From: Bryobacteraceae bacterium
Lineage (GTDB): Bacteria; Acidobacteriota; Terriglobia; Bryobacterales; Bryobacteraceae
DNA: 64,000 nt
Direction: 5' to 3'
Assembly: GCA_026002875.1 (NCBI GenBank)
Contig: BPGE01000001.1
Coordinates: forward strand, 2,914,001-2,978,000
Part shown: positions 50,596-59,627 of the stretch, piece by piece
How positions within the stretch are numbered: the stretch's first letter is position 1
How the letters are laid out: the number at the start of each line of letters is the position of its first letter
Position numbers and translations under genes: made by a program
The notes under the pieces: model-generated
Database searches by the model: none
What the model saw: only the letters and a program-made list of their open reading frames with translations
Told to the model about the DNA's origin: nothing

Positions 50596-51852
50596 ATGGC
50601 ATACGCGGCGAACGACACGATCCAGATTGCATTGATCGGCTCCGGCGGCATGGGCCAGGGCGACGTGCGCGATGCGCTGCTGAACGAAGGCGTGCGCGTG
50701 GTGGCGGCGGCGGACGTCTACGATTCGCGCCTCAAGAAGATGCAAGAGACGTATCCGGGCATCTTCACGACGCGCGATTACCGCGAAGTGCTGGCGCGGA
50801 AGGACGTGGACGCGGTGATCATCGCCACGCCCGATCACTGGCACGCGCGGATCTCGATCGACGCGCTCGAGGCGGGCAAGGACGTTTACTGCGAGAAGCC
50901 GATGGTGCAGAAGATCGAGGAAGGCAAGCAGGTGATCGAAGCCCACCGGAAGAGCGGGCGGATTTTCATGGTGGGCAGCCAGTATGCCTCGGCGCTCAGC
51001 TTCCACAAGATCGGCGAGCTGATCCGCTCGGGCGCCATCGGCGAGCTGAACATGGTGGAGGCGTGGCTCGACCGCAACACGGCGATGGGCGCGTGGCAGT
51101 ATTCGATTCCGCCCGACGCTTCGCCAGTGAATATTGATTGGGACCGTTTTCTCGGGCATGCGCCCAAGCGTCCGTTCGAGCCGATCCGGCTGTTCCGGTG
51201 GCGGAATTATCTCGATTACGGGACGGCGATCGCGGGCGACCTGTACGTGCACCTCCTCACGGGGCTGCACACGGCGACCGGCGCGCTGGGACCGGCTCGG
51301 ATCTACTCGACGGGCGGCATCCGCTACTGGCGGGACGGGCGTGAATCCCCCGATGCGCAGTACGCCGTGATCGATTATCCGAAGAGCGACAGGCATCCCG
51401 AGTTCACGTTCCTGCTGCGGGTGAATTTCAAGAGCTCGAAGCCGCAGGAGGATTTCGGGTTCCGTTTCATCGGCAACGAGGGGACGCTGACGACGGACGT
51501 GCGCACGGTGACGCTGGCGCGGCATCCGAAGGAGCGCGAGCCGGGCTACATCATCGACACGTTCCCGAAGGCGGTGCAGGAGCAGTACGTGCGCGAGTAC
51601 CGCAAGAATTATCCGCCGGTGAAGGTGACCGCGCAGACGCTCGACGCGGCGGGCGAGACGCGGTTCGTCTCCGGCGAAGACGCGCACCGGCGCCACATGG
51701 CGAATTTCATCCAGGCGGTGCGCACGCGCAAGCCGCATTTCGAGGACGCCGTGTTCGGCTTCCGCGCCGCCGGTCCGGCGCTGCTGTGCAACACGAGTTA
51801 TTACGAGAGCCGCATCTGCACGTGGAATGCGGAGACGATGACGGCGGGGTGA
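50596..51852 (+). CDS. Cytoplasmic Gfo/Idh/MocA oxidoreductase (copy 2)
   Basis: A 418-residue paralogue of the preceding gene, sharing TPDHWHAR, GELNMVEAW and HAPKRPF blocks. It has no signal peptide and keeps the full EKP motif (YCEKPM). Rossmann motif LIGSGGMGQG. GAGGAGG precedes the ATG. Together the two could act on related substrates on different sides of the inner membrane, or form a mixed system; this is inference. Confidence 0.85.
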   Translation: MAYAANDTIQIALIGSGGMGQGDVRDALLNEGVRVVAAADVYDSRLKKMQETYPGIFTTRDYREVLARKDVDAVIIATPDHWHARISIDALEAGKDVYCEKPMVQKIEEGKQVIEAHRKSGRIFMVGSQYASALSFHKIGELIRSGAIGELNMVEAWLDRNTAMGAWQYSIPPDASPVNIDWDRFLGHAPKRPFEPIRLFRWRNYLDYGTAIAGDLYVHLLTGLHTATGALGPARIYSTGGIRYWRDGRESPDAQYAVIDYPKSDRHPEFTFLLRVNFKSSKPQEDFGFRFIGNEGTLTTDVRTVTLARHPKEREPGYIIDTFPKAVQEQYVREYRKNYPPVKVTAQTLDAAGETRFVSGEDAHRRHMANFIQAVRTRKPHFEDAVFGFRAAGPALLCNTSYYESRICTWNAETMTAG

Positions 51853-51859
51853 GGCGGCG

Positions 51860-52600
51860 ATGCGGCGTGCGGCGCTGTACGTCGACGGCTTCAACTTCTA
51901 TTACGGCGTCCGCAACCACTTCAAGCCGGAGAAGGAGAAGCGCGGGTTTTCGCTGTCGGGGCTCGTGTGGTGCGACTTCCGCGCGCTGATCGAGCGGCAT
52001 TTCCTCGAGGCGGAGACGCGGCTCGCGCTGATCCGCTATTTCACCGCGCCAGTCACCGAAGGGGTGGAAGCAACCCGCGACGAGCACGAGCGCTACAGGC
52101 TGTGGCTGCGCGCGGCAACGACGATTCCGGGACTGAAGCCCGTGTTCGGCTACTACCGCACCGGGGCGAACACGTTGCGGGAGGAAAAAGAGACGGACGT
52201 GAACATCGCCGTGGAGATGCTGCTCGACGGCATGGCGGGCAACTTCGACACGGCGTACGTGTTGAGCGGCGACACCGACCAGATTCCGGCTGTGGCGGCG
52301 GCGGCGTTCCGGCTGAGAGGGCAGAGGCGCGTGCGCGTGCTGGTACCGCCGCTGCAATCGACGGAGAGCTGGCAGCGGCATTACCTGAACTACATGCAGC
52401 AGCTCAAGAAGCGGTTCGATTTCCAGCAGCAGGAGCCGCGGCAGGTGGACGTGAAGCCGCTGACGGAAGAGATCCTGGCCAACAGCCTGCTGCGGTACGA
52501 CCTGCCGGACGCCGAGTGTCCGCACTACTGGCGTCTGCCGGCGGAATACCTGGAAAAGATGTGCCGCCCGGAATGGCGCCCGGACCGCGCGGCGGGCTGA
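51860..52600 (+). CDS. NYN-domain (LabA/DUF88) putative ribonuclease
   Basis: A 246-residue PIN-like NYN protein. The acidic residues of the metal site are visible in YVDGFNFYYG, KETDVNIAVEML and SGDTDQIP. Such proteins cut RNA; some are linked to toxin-like or RNA-processing roles. Seven bases separate it from the oxidoreductase gene, so it is cotranscribed, but no link to sugar metabolism is obvious. The C-terminal 60 residues are outside the NYN fold. Confidence 0.85.
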   Translation: MRRAALYVDGFNFYYGVRNHFKPEKEKRGFSLSGLVWCDFRALIERHFLEAETRLALIRYFTAPVTEGVEATRDEHERYRLWLRAATTIPGLKPVFGYYRTGANTLREEKETDVNIAVEMLLDGMAGNFDTAYVLSGDTDQIPAVAAAAFRLRGQRRVRVLVPPLQSTESWQRHYLNYMQQLKKRFDFQQQEPRQVDVKPLTEEILANSLLRYDLPDAECPHYWRLPAEYLEKMCRPEWRPDRAAG

Positions 52601-52610
52601 GCGCATCGCC

Positions 52611-52616
52611 TATACT
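52611..52616 (+). promoter_or_regulatory. Candidate -10 box (TATACT), leaderless type
   Basis: TATACT lies six bases before the GTG start at 52623, inside a 22-base gap between genes. Confidence 0.45.
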
Positions 52617-52622
52617 CGTGCC

Positions 52623-53885
52623 GTGAGGCGGCGCGAGTTTTTCACCGTTTCCGCGGCGTTGCCGGCGGCGGCGCAGGCGATTCTCGAAGAAACAGAAGCG
52701 CTGGAAATCGTTTCCTCGCACGAACATCTGCTGAACGAGGAAGAGCGGTACGCGCTGAAGGCGGACGCGTTCACGCTGCTGAGCCACTACGCGGCCGACG
52801 ATCTGCGCAGCGCCGGCCTGAAGGGAGAGCCGAAGTCGTGGGAAGATCTCGAGCCGTGGTGGCGCCACGTGCGCGGCACGGGATACGGACAGGCGGTGCG
52901 GATCGCCATCCGCGACATCTACGGCGTGGACGACCTGAGCGCGAGGACCCTGCCGCTGCTGAACGAGCGGATTGCGGCGGCGAACCGGCCTGGCCTGTAC
53001 GAGCGGGTGCTGAAGAAGATGGCCCGCATCCGCTACGCCGTGCTCGACGACTACTGGCGCGGCGAGCCCGTGCGTCCGGATCCCCGCTATTTCGCGCTGG
53101 CGCGGAAGCTGGACTGGTTCTGCTCCGTACGGCAGGCATCGGACGTGCGGCGGATGGAAGAAGTGACGGGGGTGGCGATCCACGGCGTCGCGGATCTCAA
53201 GAGGGCGATGGAGAAGCGGCTCGAGCAGTCGCTCGAGGCGGGGCTCGTGGCGATCAAGACGACGCTGGCGTATTCGCGTCCGCTGGAATTCGCAATGGAG
53301 GACGAGAGCGCGGCGCAGGCGGACTTTGATCTGGCGATGAAGACGCCGCAGGCCGAGCCGCCGAGGCGTCTTTCGGACCACATGTTCCATCACGCGCTGG
53401 GTCTGGCGTCCGAGCGCGGGCTGCCGGTGCAGGTGCACACGGGCACGCTGGCAGGCAACCGCGGAATGATCGGCCATACGCGGCCGGGGCTGCTCAATCC
53501 GCTGTTCATCCGGTACCCGCGGGTGACGTTCGATCTGTTCCATACGGGCTGGCCGTGGACCGGCGAAGTGACGGCGCTGGCCAAGATGTTTCCCAACGTC
53601 ACGGCGGACTTCTGCTGGATGTGGGTGTTGAGCCCGGCGGGAGCGCGGCGGACGTTGGACGAGATGCTGGAGACCGTGCCGGCGAACAAGATTCTCGGCT
53701 TCGGGGGCGATTACCGCTACGCCGAGCTGACGTACGCGCACGCGCGGATGGCGCGGCGGGGCATTGCGGAAGTTCTGGCGGAGAAAGTGGCGCGAGGCTG
53801 GTGCACGCGGGCGGAGGCCGTGGAAACAGCCCGGCTGCTGCTGGCGGAGAACGCCGCGAGGCTGTTTCCGCAGAGGCGCGCCTGA
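52623..53885 (+). CDS. Amidohydrolase-superfamily protein (uronate-isomerase-like)
   Basis: A 420-residue TIM-barrel protein. The metal-binding SSHEHL, a Lys in VAIKTT, VQVHTG, DLFHTGW and the Asp in FGGDYRYAE match the amidohydrolase superfamily, nearest in pattern to uronate isomerase/amidohydrolase_2 members. A short N-terminal RRREFFTVSAALPAAAQA looks like a Tat-type signal. GTG start, -10 box six bases before. Substrate unknown. Confidence 0.75.
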   Translation: MRRREFFTVSAALPAAAQAILEETEALEIVSSHEHLLNEEERYALKADAFTLLSHYAADDLRSAGLKGEPKSWEDLEPWWRHVRGTGYGQAVRIAIRDIYGVDDLSARTLPLLNERIAAANRPGLYERVLKKMARIRYAVLDDYWRGEPVRPDPRYFALARKLDWFCSVRQASDVRRMEEVTGVAIHGVADLKRAMEKRLEQSLEAGLVAIKTTLAYSRPLEFAMEDESAAQADFDLAMKTPQAEPPRRLSDHMFHHALGLASERGLPVQVHTGTLAGNRGMIGHTRPGLLNPLFIRYPRVTFDLFHTGWPWTGEVTALAKMFPNVTADFCWMWVLSPAGARRTLDEMLETVPANKILGFGGDYRYAELTYAHARMARRGIAEVLAEKVARGWCTRAEAVETARLLLAENAARLFPQRRA

Positions 53886-53889
53886 GCAG

Positions 53890-54615
53890 TCAGGCGCGGC
53901 GGGTCCAGTACAGGACGCACTCGTGGGGCATTTCGACGAAGCCGCCGGAGTTGTGTTTTTCGAAGAGAGCCTGGAGCTCGGCGGCCATTTCGGCGTGGCC
54001 GGGCGCGCCGGGACGGGGCATCCACGAGAGCGAGGAGATGCGGGCGAGAAACGCTTCGAGGCCGACGCGGTGGACGTTGGGGAACACGGCTTCCTGCATG
54101 CCGGGCCAGCGGCGTTTCTCCATGCGCTCGGCCCAGGCCATGTCCTCGACGGCGTGGCGGTGCAGAAGGGCCTCGAGTTCCTCGAGGAACGGCGAACCCG
54201 AGCGGACGCGGTTGTTCCACAGCAGGGCGATGAAGCCGCCGGGGCGGGCGATGCGGTTGAACTCCGCCCAGGCGCGGGGCTGGTCCATCCAGTGGAAGGC
54301 CTGGGCGCAGAGAACGAGATCGACGGATGAATCCGGAAGGCCGGTATCTTCGCCCGTGCCGGGGCGGACGTCGACGCCCGAGGCGAGCGCGGCGGCGCGC
54401 ATCTCGTCATTGGGCTCGATGGCGATGACACGGTAGCCGCGGCGGAGGAAGAGCAGCGCCGCTGCGCCCGTGCCGGCGCCGATGTCGGCTGCGAGAGCGC
54501 CGGGGGCAAGTCCGTGGCGCTCGAGTTCATCGACGACGGCTTCAGGGTAGGGCGGCCGGCCTTTGAGGTAGTTTTCCGTTCGTCCTGAAAAGCGGTTGAC
54601 GTGCATGGAACTCAT
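53890..54615 (-). CDS. SAM-dependent methyltransferase (class I)
   Basis: A 241-residue methyltransferase: DIGAGTGAAALLFL is the AdoMet-binding motif I, VIAIEPNDEMRAAA motif II, DLVLCAQAFHWMD motif IV/V. Similar to small-molecule or ubiquinone/menaquinone-type enzymes of the methyltransf_11 family. Start at 54615; ATG at 54606 is an alternative. Eleven bases upstream is a palindromic operator-like site. Substrate unknown. Confidence 0.85.
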   Translation of the reverse strand: MSSMHVNRFSGRTENYLKGRPPYPEAVVDELERHGLAPGALAADIGAGTGAAALLFLRRGYRVIAIEPNDEMRAAALASGVDVRPGTGEDTGLPDSSVDLVLCAQAFHWMDQPRAWAEFNRIARPGGFIALLWNNRVRSGSPFLEELEALLHRHAVEDMAWAERMEKRRWPGMQEAVFPNVHRVGLEAFLARISSLSWMPRPGAPGHAEMAAELQALFEKHNSGGFVEMPHECVLYWTRRA

Positions 54616-54621
54616 ACCAAC

Positions 54622-54656
54622 GTTTGATTCAAACGATCGTTTGAATCGCTGTTTGA
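54622..54656. promoter_or_regulatory. Operator-like cluster of GTTTGA half-sites
   Basis: Four copies of GTTTGA or its complement: 54622 (+), 54629 (-), 54639 (+) and 54651 (+). Two form a perfect palindrome, core TTCAAACGATCGTTTGAA (54628-54645; symmetry reaches 54626-54647), and the first two form GTTTGA-T-TCAAAC. The AT-rich composition stands out in this GC-rich DNA. It lies 11 bases before the methyltransferase start and covers the last codons and stop of thiE. Spacing is like TetR-type operators. Confidence 0.6.
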
Positions 54657-55213
54657 GATGACTGAAACAGGGTGATGCCGGCGACGCCGGCGGCGCCGGC
54701 GGCGAGGCACAGCGGGGCGTTTTCCGGGGTGATGCCGCCGAGGGCGAGCACGGGGATGCGGACGGCGGAGCAGGCGCGGCGGAGCCCTTCGAGTCCGTGG
54801 ACCGGGCGGGGGTCGTCTTTCGACAGCGGGCGGAAGACGGGGGAGAAGAAGGCGTAATCGGCGCCGCGCCGTTCGGCTTCGATCAGGTCATCGATGCCGT
54901 GGCAGGAGACGCCGATGAGGAAGCCGGGCGGGCAGATGGGGCGCCAGACGGAAGGGGGAGGCGCATCCGCGGGCAGGTGGAGCCCGGCGGCGCCGCAGGC
55001 GAGGGCGACATCGGCGCGGGAGTTGACGAGGATTCTGGTGCGGCCGGCGCGGAGAAGAGCCTGTTCGACGAGGGCGGCGAGGGAGCGGGCATCGAGGTCT
55101 TTCTCGCGGATCTGGATCCACTCGATGCCGGAGCGGGCGTTGCGCTCGATGATGGAAAGAAGAGATTCGATGCCGCCGGCGGCGCGGCGGTCAGTGATGT
55201 GGCAGCGGATCAT
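54629..55213 (-). CDS. thiE: Thiamine-phosphate synthase (ThiE/TenI family)
   Basis: A 194-residue TIM barrel. WIQIREKDLDAR is the ThiE start motif, ILVNSRADVALACGAAGLHLP the second, and FFSPVF...SKDDP, LALGGI the phosphate-binding part. ThiE joins the thiazole and pyrimidine phosphates; TenI relatives act as aromatases. The start at 55213 overlaps the upstream FmdE-like gene by 23 bases. The call between ThiE and TenI is not settled. Confidence 0.75.
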   Translation of the reverse strand: MIRCHITDRRAAGGIESLLSIIERNARSGIEWIQIREKDLDARSLAALVEQALLRAGRTRILVNSRADVALACGAAGLHLPADAPPPSVWRPICPPGFLIGVSCHGIDDLIEAERRGADYAFFSPVFRPLSKDDPRPVHGLEGLRRACSAVRIPVLALGGITPENAPLCLAAGAAGVAGITLFQSSQTAIQTIV

Positions 55214-55784
55214 AGTAGCGGTCGCCGGCGCACGGCCGGCAGAGGGTGCGGCCGTCCCGGAGGACCTCGCGGCCGAAGTTGATGCGCTCGCCGCAGGCGG
55301 AGCAGAAGACGCGCGGACCTTTGAAGCCGGGCAGGTCCTGGGGAAGGATGCGGACATCGACCCACTGGACGGAGAAGAGCTCTTCAGGCGGCAGGACGCG
55401 GTAGGCTTCCATCTGCTGGAGGGAGGGTTTCTCGAGGTGCGGGAAGAGCTCGGCGGCGCGCTCTTTGCTGGATTCGAGAGCGGAAACGCGGACGGCCTTT
55501 CCGGTTTCGAGATCGCAAAAGGTGGCCGCCATTTTGCCGTAGTCGAGGAATTTGAGGGCGCGTTTTCCGAGCCGGCAGCCGGTGACGACGCCGATGGCGT
55601 CGGTGGCGCAGCGGTCGATTTCGACGAAGGTAACGAGGCGTTTGCGGTGGACGCCTTTGGGGTCGTCCAAGCCCAGGAGGGCCAGGCCGTGGAGGGCCAT
55701 GCGGATGCCGAGGATCTGACCGGCGCAGAGGTGGCCGTGGGCCTGGCGGGCAAGCTCTTCATATTCGGCGAGAGATTTCAGCAA
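55191..55784 (-). CDS. FmdE-family protein with C-terminal zinc ribbon
   Basis: A 197-residue protein. HGHLCAGQILGIRM, IDRCATDAIGVVTGCRLGKRAL fit the FmdE (formylmethanofuran dehydrogenase subunit E-like) fold; a zinc ribbon CSACGERI...CRPCAG ends it. FmdE-like proteins occur with molybdenum/tungsten enzymes or alone. The gene starts with TTG at 55784, preceded by AGAGGAG. It overlaps thiE by 23 bases, so the two are probably coupled. Confidence 0.78.
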   Translation of the reverse strand: MLKSLAEYEELARQAHGHLCAGQILGIRMALHGLALLGLDDPKGVHRKRLVTFVEIDRCATDAIGVVTGCRLGKRALKFLDYGKMAATFCDLETGKAVRVSALESSKERAAELFPHLEKPSLQQMEAYRVLPPEELFSVQWVDVRILPQDLPGFKGPRVFCSACGERINFGREVLRDGRTLCRPCAGDRYYDPLPHH

Positions 55785-55857
55785 GGCGGAGCGCTCCTCT
55801 GACGGTTGCCTCTGCTATTGTGAGGCTTCCGGGGAGGCGGCGGCAAGAGGGGAGAAG

Positions 55858-58344
55858 TCAGGCGAAGCTGGCGGCGGAGAGGGTGGCGGGAGCCTGCACT
55901 TCGATGGTGCGGCCGTTGTAGCGGACGAGGCATGAGCGCGGCGCCGAGGAGCGGATTCGGGCTTCCGCGAGGCGGCCGTCGCGCCAGAAGATGTCGACTT
56001 CAAAGCCGCCGCGGGCCAGCAGGCCGTGGGCCTCGCCCGAGGGCAAGGCGGAAGGCAGGGCGGGCAGGAGATGGATGAGAGGGAGGGGCGGAGGAGGCGG
56101 CGCAGAGGGAGCGGAAGGACCTGCAACGGCGCGGAAGCGGGACTGCAGGAGCATTTCGAGAATGCCGGCGGCGCCGCCGAAGTTGCCGTCGATCTGGAAG
56201 GGCGGATGGGAACAGAGGAGGTTGGGCATGACGCCGCCGCTGCGGTACTGGCCGGGAGCGGTGCGGGCGGGCTCGAAGAGGCGGGCGAGGAGCCGCCATG
56301 CGCGTTCGCCGTCGTGGAGGCGCGCCCAGAGGCAGACCTTCCAGGCGCGGGACCAGCCCGTGCCGCCGTCGCCGCGGAGTTCGAGGGAACGGCGGGCGGC
56401 GGCGCACCACTCGGGCGTTTCGTCCGGCGTCCACTCGGCGCCCGGATGGAGGGGATAGAGGTGCGAGAGATGCCGGTGCTGGGGGTCGCGTTCTTCGAAA
56501 TCTTCCGGCCACTCCTGGACCTGGCCGCGCGCGCCGATGCGGTACGGCAGGAGGCGGGAGCGGGCGGCGGCGAGGCGAGCCCGGAACTCTTCATCGAGGC
56601 CGAGGACCTCCGCCGCGGCGATGCAGTTGGCGAAGAGATCGCGGGCGAGCGCGATGTCCATCGTCGGGGCCATGCAGACACCGGCAACCTGTTTCCGGCC
56701 TTTCTGATCGGTGTAGACGAAGAGATTTTCGGGAGAATTCCCGGCCGGCGTGACAAGAAATCCCTCGTCATTTTCCGCCAACCAGGCCAGAAGAAACTCG
56801 GCCGCCCCTTTCATGACCGGATAGATTCTGGCGAGGAATTGCCTGTCCAGCGTGAATTCGAACTGTTCCCAGAGGTGGCGGCAGAGCCAGGGCGCGGCCA
56901 TGGGCCAGAAGGAGGGCATGGCGTCGTTGTCGACGGGGAAGGCGCCGCGCCAGAGGGTGGTGTTGTGGTGGGCGACCCAGCCGGGGCGCGAGTACATGGA
57001 GCGGGCGACGCGGGCGCCGGAGACGCTGAGTTCCTCGATCATGCGCACAAGCGGCTCGGCGCACTCGAGCAGGTTGCCGGCAGTGGCGGGCCAGTAATTC
57101 ATTTCCGCATTGATGTTGAGCGTGTACCCGCTGGCCCATGGAGGAATGATTTCCGCGTTCCAGATGCCCTGGAGATTGAGCGGTTCCGAGCCGGGACGCG
57201 AGCCGGAGATCATGAGGTAGCGGGCGTAATGAACATAGAGGGCGGGCAGGGCGGGATCGCTGCCGGAGGAGAACTTCTCGATGCGCTCATCGGTGGGCAG
57301 ATCGGACTGGGGCGTGGCGCCGAAACTGACGGTCGAGCGGCGGAAGAGACGCTGGTAGTCCTCGGCGTGGCGGTGGACGAGAGTGTCGTAGGAGCAGCGG
57401 AGGGCTTCGCGCATCTCGGCGTCGAGGTCGTTGTTGCGGACCGAAGACCAGGAACCGATAACGAAAACGGCTTCCGAAGCGCCGTCGACGGCGAGCGCGT
57501 CTTTTTCAACGCCCGCCATGCCGTTGTGGAAAAGCAGGGCGAGGCGGAGTTCGAACCGGACGCCGCGGGAGCCGGCTTCGCCTTCATAGAGAACCTGTGC
57601 GGCGCCGGGACGGCGCGTGCCGTCGGCGAGCCAGAGTTCGGGGTATTTCCACTGTTCGCCGCGCTTTTCGACCCAGTCGAGAGTGCGGCGGAGGATGAAG
57701 CCGGGGACGCGGCCGCGGAGACGGAGCGCGGTGCGGCCGAGGGGCTCGACGCGGGCGGTTGGATGGGGGCTGCGGAGGCGGGCGCGGAGAGAGAGGCCGG
57801 CAAAGGTAGAAGACAGGAAGCGGACAACGAGAACCTTGTGCGGGAATGAGGCGAAACATTCCCGCGTGAATATGGTTTCGCCCCGCTGGTAGCGGGTGCG
57901 TGCGAGGGCGGTGTTCAGGTCGAGCTCGCGCTCGTACTGGAGAGCCGGACCGGCACCGGAGACGGTGAAGAGGGCGTCGCCGGCAGGCTGATAGCACTGC
58001 CAGGAGCGGCCGGTCCAGTTGCGGGTGATGATTTCAGAGGCTTCGGCATACTGCCGGTTTTTCAGCAGCGAGACGACCTCGCCGAGGCGGCGGGTGACGT
58101 CGAGAGGAAGGTCGTCGATGCCCGGGGCGCCGGAGACGAGGGTGTCGTCGTTGATCTGGAGGAGCTCTTCATCGACGCCGCCGAAGACCATGGCGCCGAG
58201 GCGGCCGTTGCCGACGGGAAGGGCCTCGTTCCAGTGGGCGGCGGGCTCGTCGAACCAGAGGCGGAAGGCTGGGTCCGGGCGCGGCGCGGACGACGGCGCA
58301 AGGCCGGCAGCGGCGGAGAGGAGGAACTCGCGGCGCGAGGGCAT
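55858..58344 (-). CDS. Exported GH95-family alpha-L-fucosidase-like enzyme
   Basis: An 828-residue protein with the GH95 layout: beta-sandwich N-terminus (FDEPAAHWNEALPVGNGRLGAMVFGG), (alpha/alpha)6 barrel with NLQGIWN, EWPEDFEERDPQHRHLSHL and WKVCLWARLHDG, and a C-terminal beta domain. GH95 enzymes release alpha-1,2-fucose or galactose by inversion. The signal SRREFLLSAAAG is Tat-type. The start at 58344 is chosen for the signal; the open frame to 58392 is longer by chance. A TAAAAT box lies about 24 bases upstream. Confidence 0.88.
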   Translation of the reverse strand: MPSRREFLLSAAAGLAPSSAPRPDPAFRLWFDEPAAHWNEALPVGNGRLGAMVFGGVDEELLQINDDTLVSGAPGIDDLPLDVTRRLGEVVSLLKNRQYAEASEIITRNWTGRSWQCYQPAGDALFTVSGAGPALQYERELDLNTALARTRYQRGETIFTRECFASFPHKVLVVRFLSSTFAGLSLRARLRSPHPTARVEPLGRTALRLRGRVPGFILRRTLDWVEKRGEQWKYPELWLADGTRRPGAAQVLYEGEAGSRGVRFELRLALLFHNGMAGVEKDALAVDGASEAVFVIGSWSSVRNNDLDAEMREALRCSYDTLVHRHAEDYQRLFRRSTVSFGATPQSDLPTDERIEKFSSGSDPALPALYVHYARYLMISGSRPGSEPLNLQGIWNAEIIPPWASGYTLNINAEMNYWPATAGNLLECAEPLVRMIEELSVSGARVARSMYSRPGWVAHHNTTLWRGAFPVDNDAMPSFWPMAAPWLCRHLWEQFEFTLDRQFLARIYPVMKGAAEFLLAWLAENDEGFLVTPAGNSPENLFVYTDQKGRKQVAGVCMAPTMDIALARDLFANCIAAAEVLGLDEEFRARLAAARSRLLPYRIGARGQVQEWPEDFEERDPQHRHLSHLYPLHPGAEWTPDETPEWCAAARRSLELRGDGGTGWSRAWKVCLWARLHDGERAWRLLARLFEPARTAPGQYRSGGVMPNLLCSHPPFQIDGNFGGAAGILEMLLQSRFRAVAGPSAPSAPPPPPLPLIHLLPALPSALPSGEAHGLLARGGFEVDIFWRDGRLAEARIRSSAPRSCLVRYNGRTIEVQAPATLSAASFA

Positions 58345-58400
58345 GAAACAAAAGGGCCGAAATCTGATTTTATCCGCTGCGGCCGCCGGCAAAGGGAATC

Positions 58401-59549
58401 TCAGGGCAGGCAGAGCTTGCCGAGGACGGCGGGGCGGCGGGCGCCGGTGGCCGAGGGCAGGTTGGCCGGACGGCCTTCGAGGGTTTCGCGGGCGAGAATG
58501 GCGAAGGCGATGGCCTCCTTGGCGTCGGGGTCGATGCCGAAGACTTCGCTGCGGGCGACGTCGGAATCGGGCAGTTCGGCGCGGAGAAATCTGAGAAGCG
58601 TCTTGTTGTGGACGCCGCCGCCGCTGACGATGATCTGGTCCGGGGGATTGTCTTCGGCGCCGGCGAAGCGGGCGAGGCCTTCCGCAATGGCGGCGGCAGT
58701 GAAGTAGGTTGCGGTGGCGACGGTATCTTCGGGGCTGAGGCGGAATTCCAGCAGACGCTGGACGAAAGCGGCGCCGAACTGCTCGCGGCCGCAGGACTTG
58801 GGCGGCCTGAGGCGGAAATATTCGTCTTCGAGAAGCTGCTGGACGACGGAGGGGCAGACCTGGCCCGAGGCGGCGAAAGCGCCGTCGCGGTCCAAAGTGC
58901 GGCGGCCGGCGGTGAAGTGCGCCATGAGCTGATCGATGACCATGTTGCCGGGGCCGGTGTCGAAGGCGAGAACTTCTTCCGGTTTGCAGGCCGGAGGGAG
59001 GCAGGTGACATTGGCGATGCCTCCAATGTTGAGCGCGACGCGGCGGAGTCTGGGGTCTTTGAACAGGAGGTAATCAACGTAAGGAACGAGCGGCGCGCCC
59101 TGACCGCCGGCGGCGATGTCGGCGGGGCGGAAGTCGCAGACCACAGGCACGCCGGTGCGGGCGGCGAGAACGCTGCCGTCGCCGATCTGGAGGGTGGAGG
59201 CGATGCGGCGGCCAAGAAAGGACGCGGGGCGGCCCTCGTGATAGATGGTCTGGCCGTGGCAGCCGAGGACGGCGACCTGAGAGGGTTTGACGCGGGCTTT
59301 GCGGCAGGCTTCGAGGAAAGCCTCGGCGTAGAGCTCGGGGAGAAGGAAATGGAGGCGGGCGATGTCGCGGGTGTGGGTGTCCGTGTTCGAGACGGCAAGC
59401 AGGGCTTCGCGCAGAGTCGCGGGGTACGGGACGGTGTGGAAGGCGAGCGTCTGAACGCGGGCGCCGGAGAGTTCGACGAGGACGGCGTCGATGCCGTCGA
59501 GCGAAGTGCCGGACATGATGCCGCCGGCGAGGAGGGGTTTGCGGGGCAT
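58401..59549 (-). CDS. anmK: Anhydro-N-acetylmuramic acid kinase
   Basis: A 382-residue ASKHA-fold kinase: GIMSGTSLDGID at the start, CHGQTIYHE, NIGGIANVT and FDTGPGNMVID are diagnostic of AnmK. It phosphorylates and hydrolyses 1,6-anhydro-MurNAc for peptidoglycan recycling. The stop is about 57 bases from the GH95 start. A -10-like TATCCT and AGGA lie upstream of the ATG. Confidence 0.93.
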   Translation of the reverse strand: MPRKPLLAGGIMSGTSLDGIDAVLVELSGARVQTLAFHTVPYPATLREALLAVSNTDTHTRDIARLHFLLPELYAEAFLEACRKARVKPSQVAVLGCHGQTIYHEGRPASFLGRRIASTLQIGDGSVLAARTGVPVVCDFRPADIAAGGQGAPLVPYVDYLLFKDPRLRRVALNIGGIANVTCLPPACKPEEVLAFDTGPGNMVIDQLMAHFTAGRRTLDRDGAFAASGQVCPSVVQQLLEDEYFRLRPPKSCGREQFGAAFVQRLLEFRLSPEDTVATATYFTAAAIAEGLARFAGAEDNPPDQIIVSGGGVHNKTLLRFLRAELPDSDVARSEVFGIDPDAKEAIAFAILARETLEGRPANLPSATGARRPAVLGKLCLP

Positions 59550-59627
59550 GGGCTTTCCTAGGATAGCGGGGCGGGGTCATCGTTGTGAGATGGGATCCGG
59601 TACGGGAGCGGTCCTGGAGGCAGGGGG

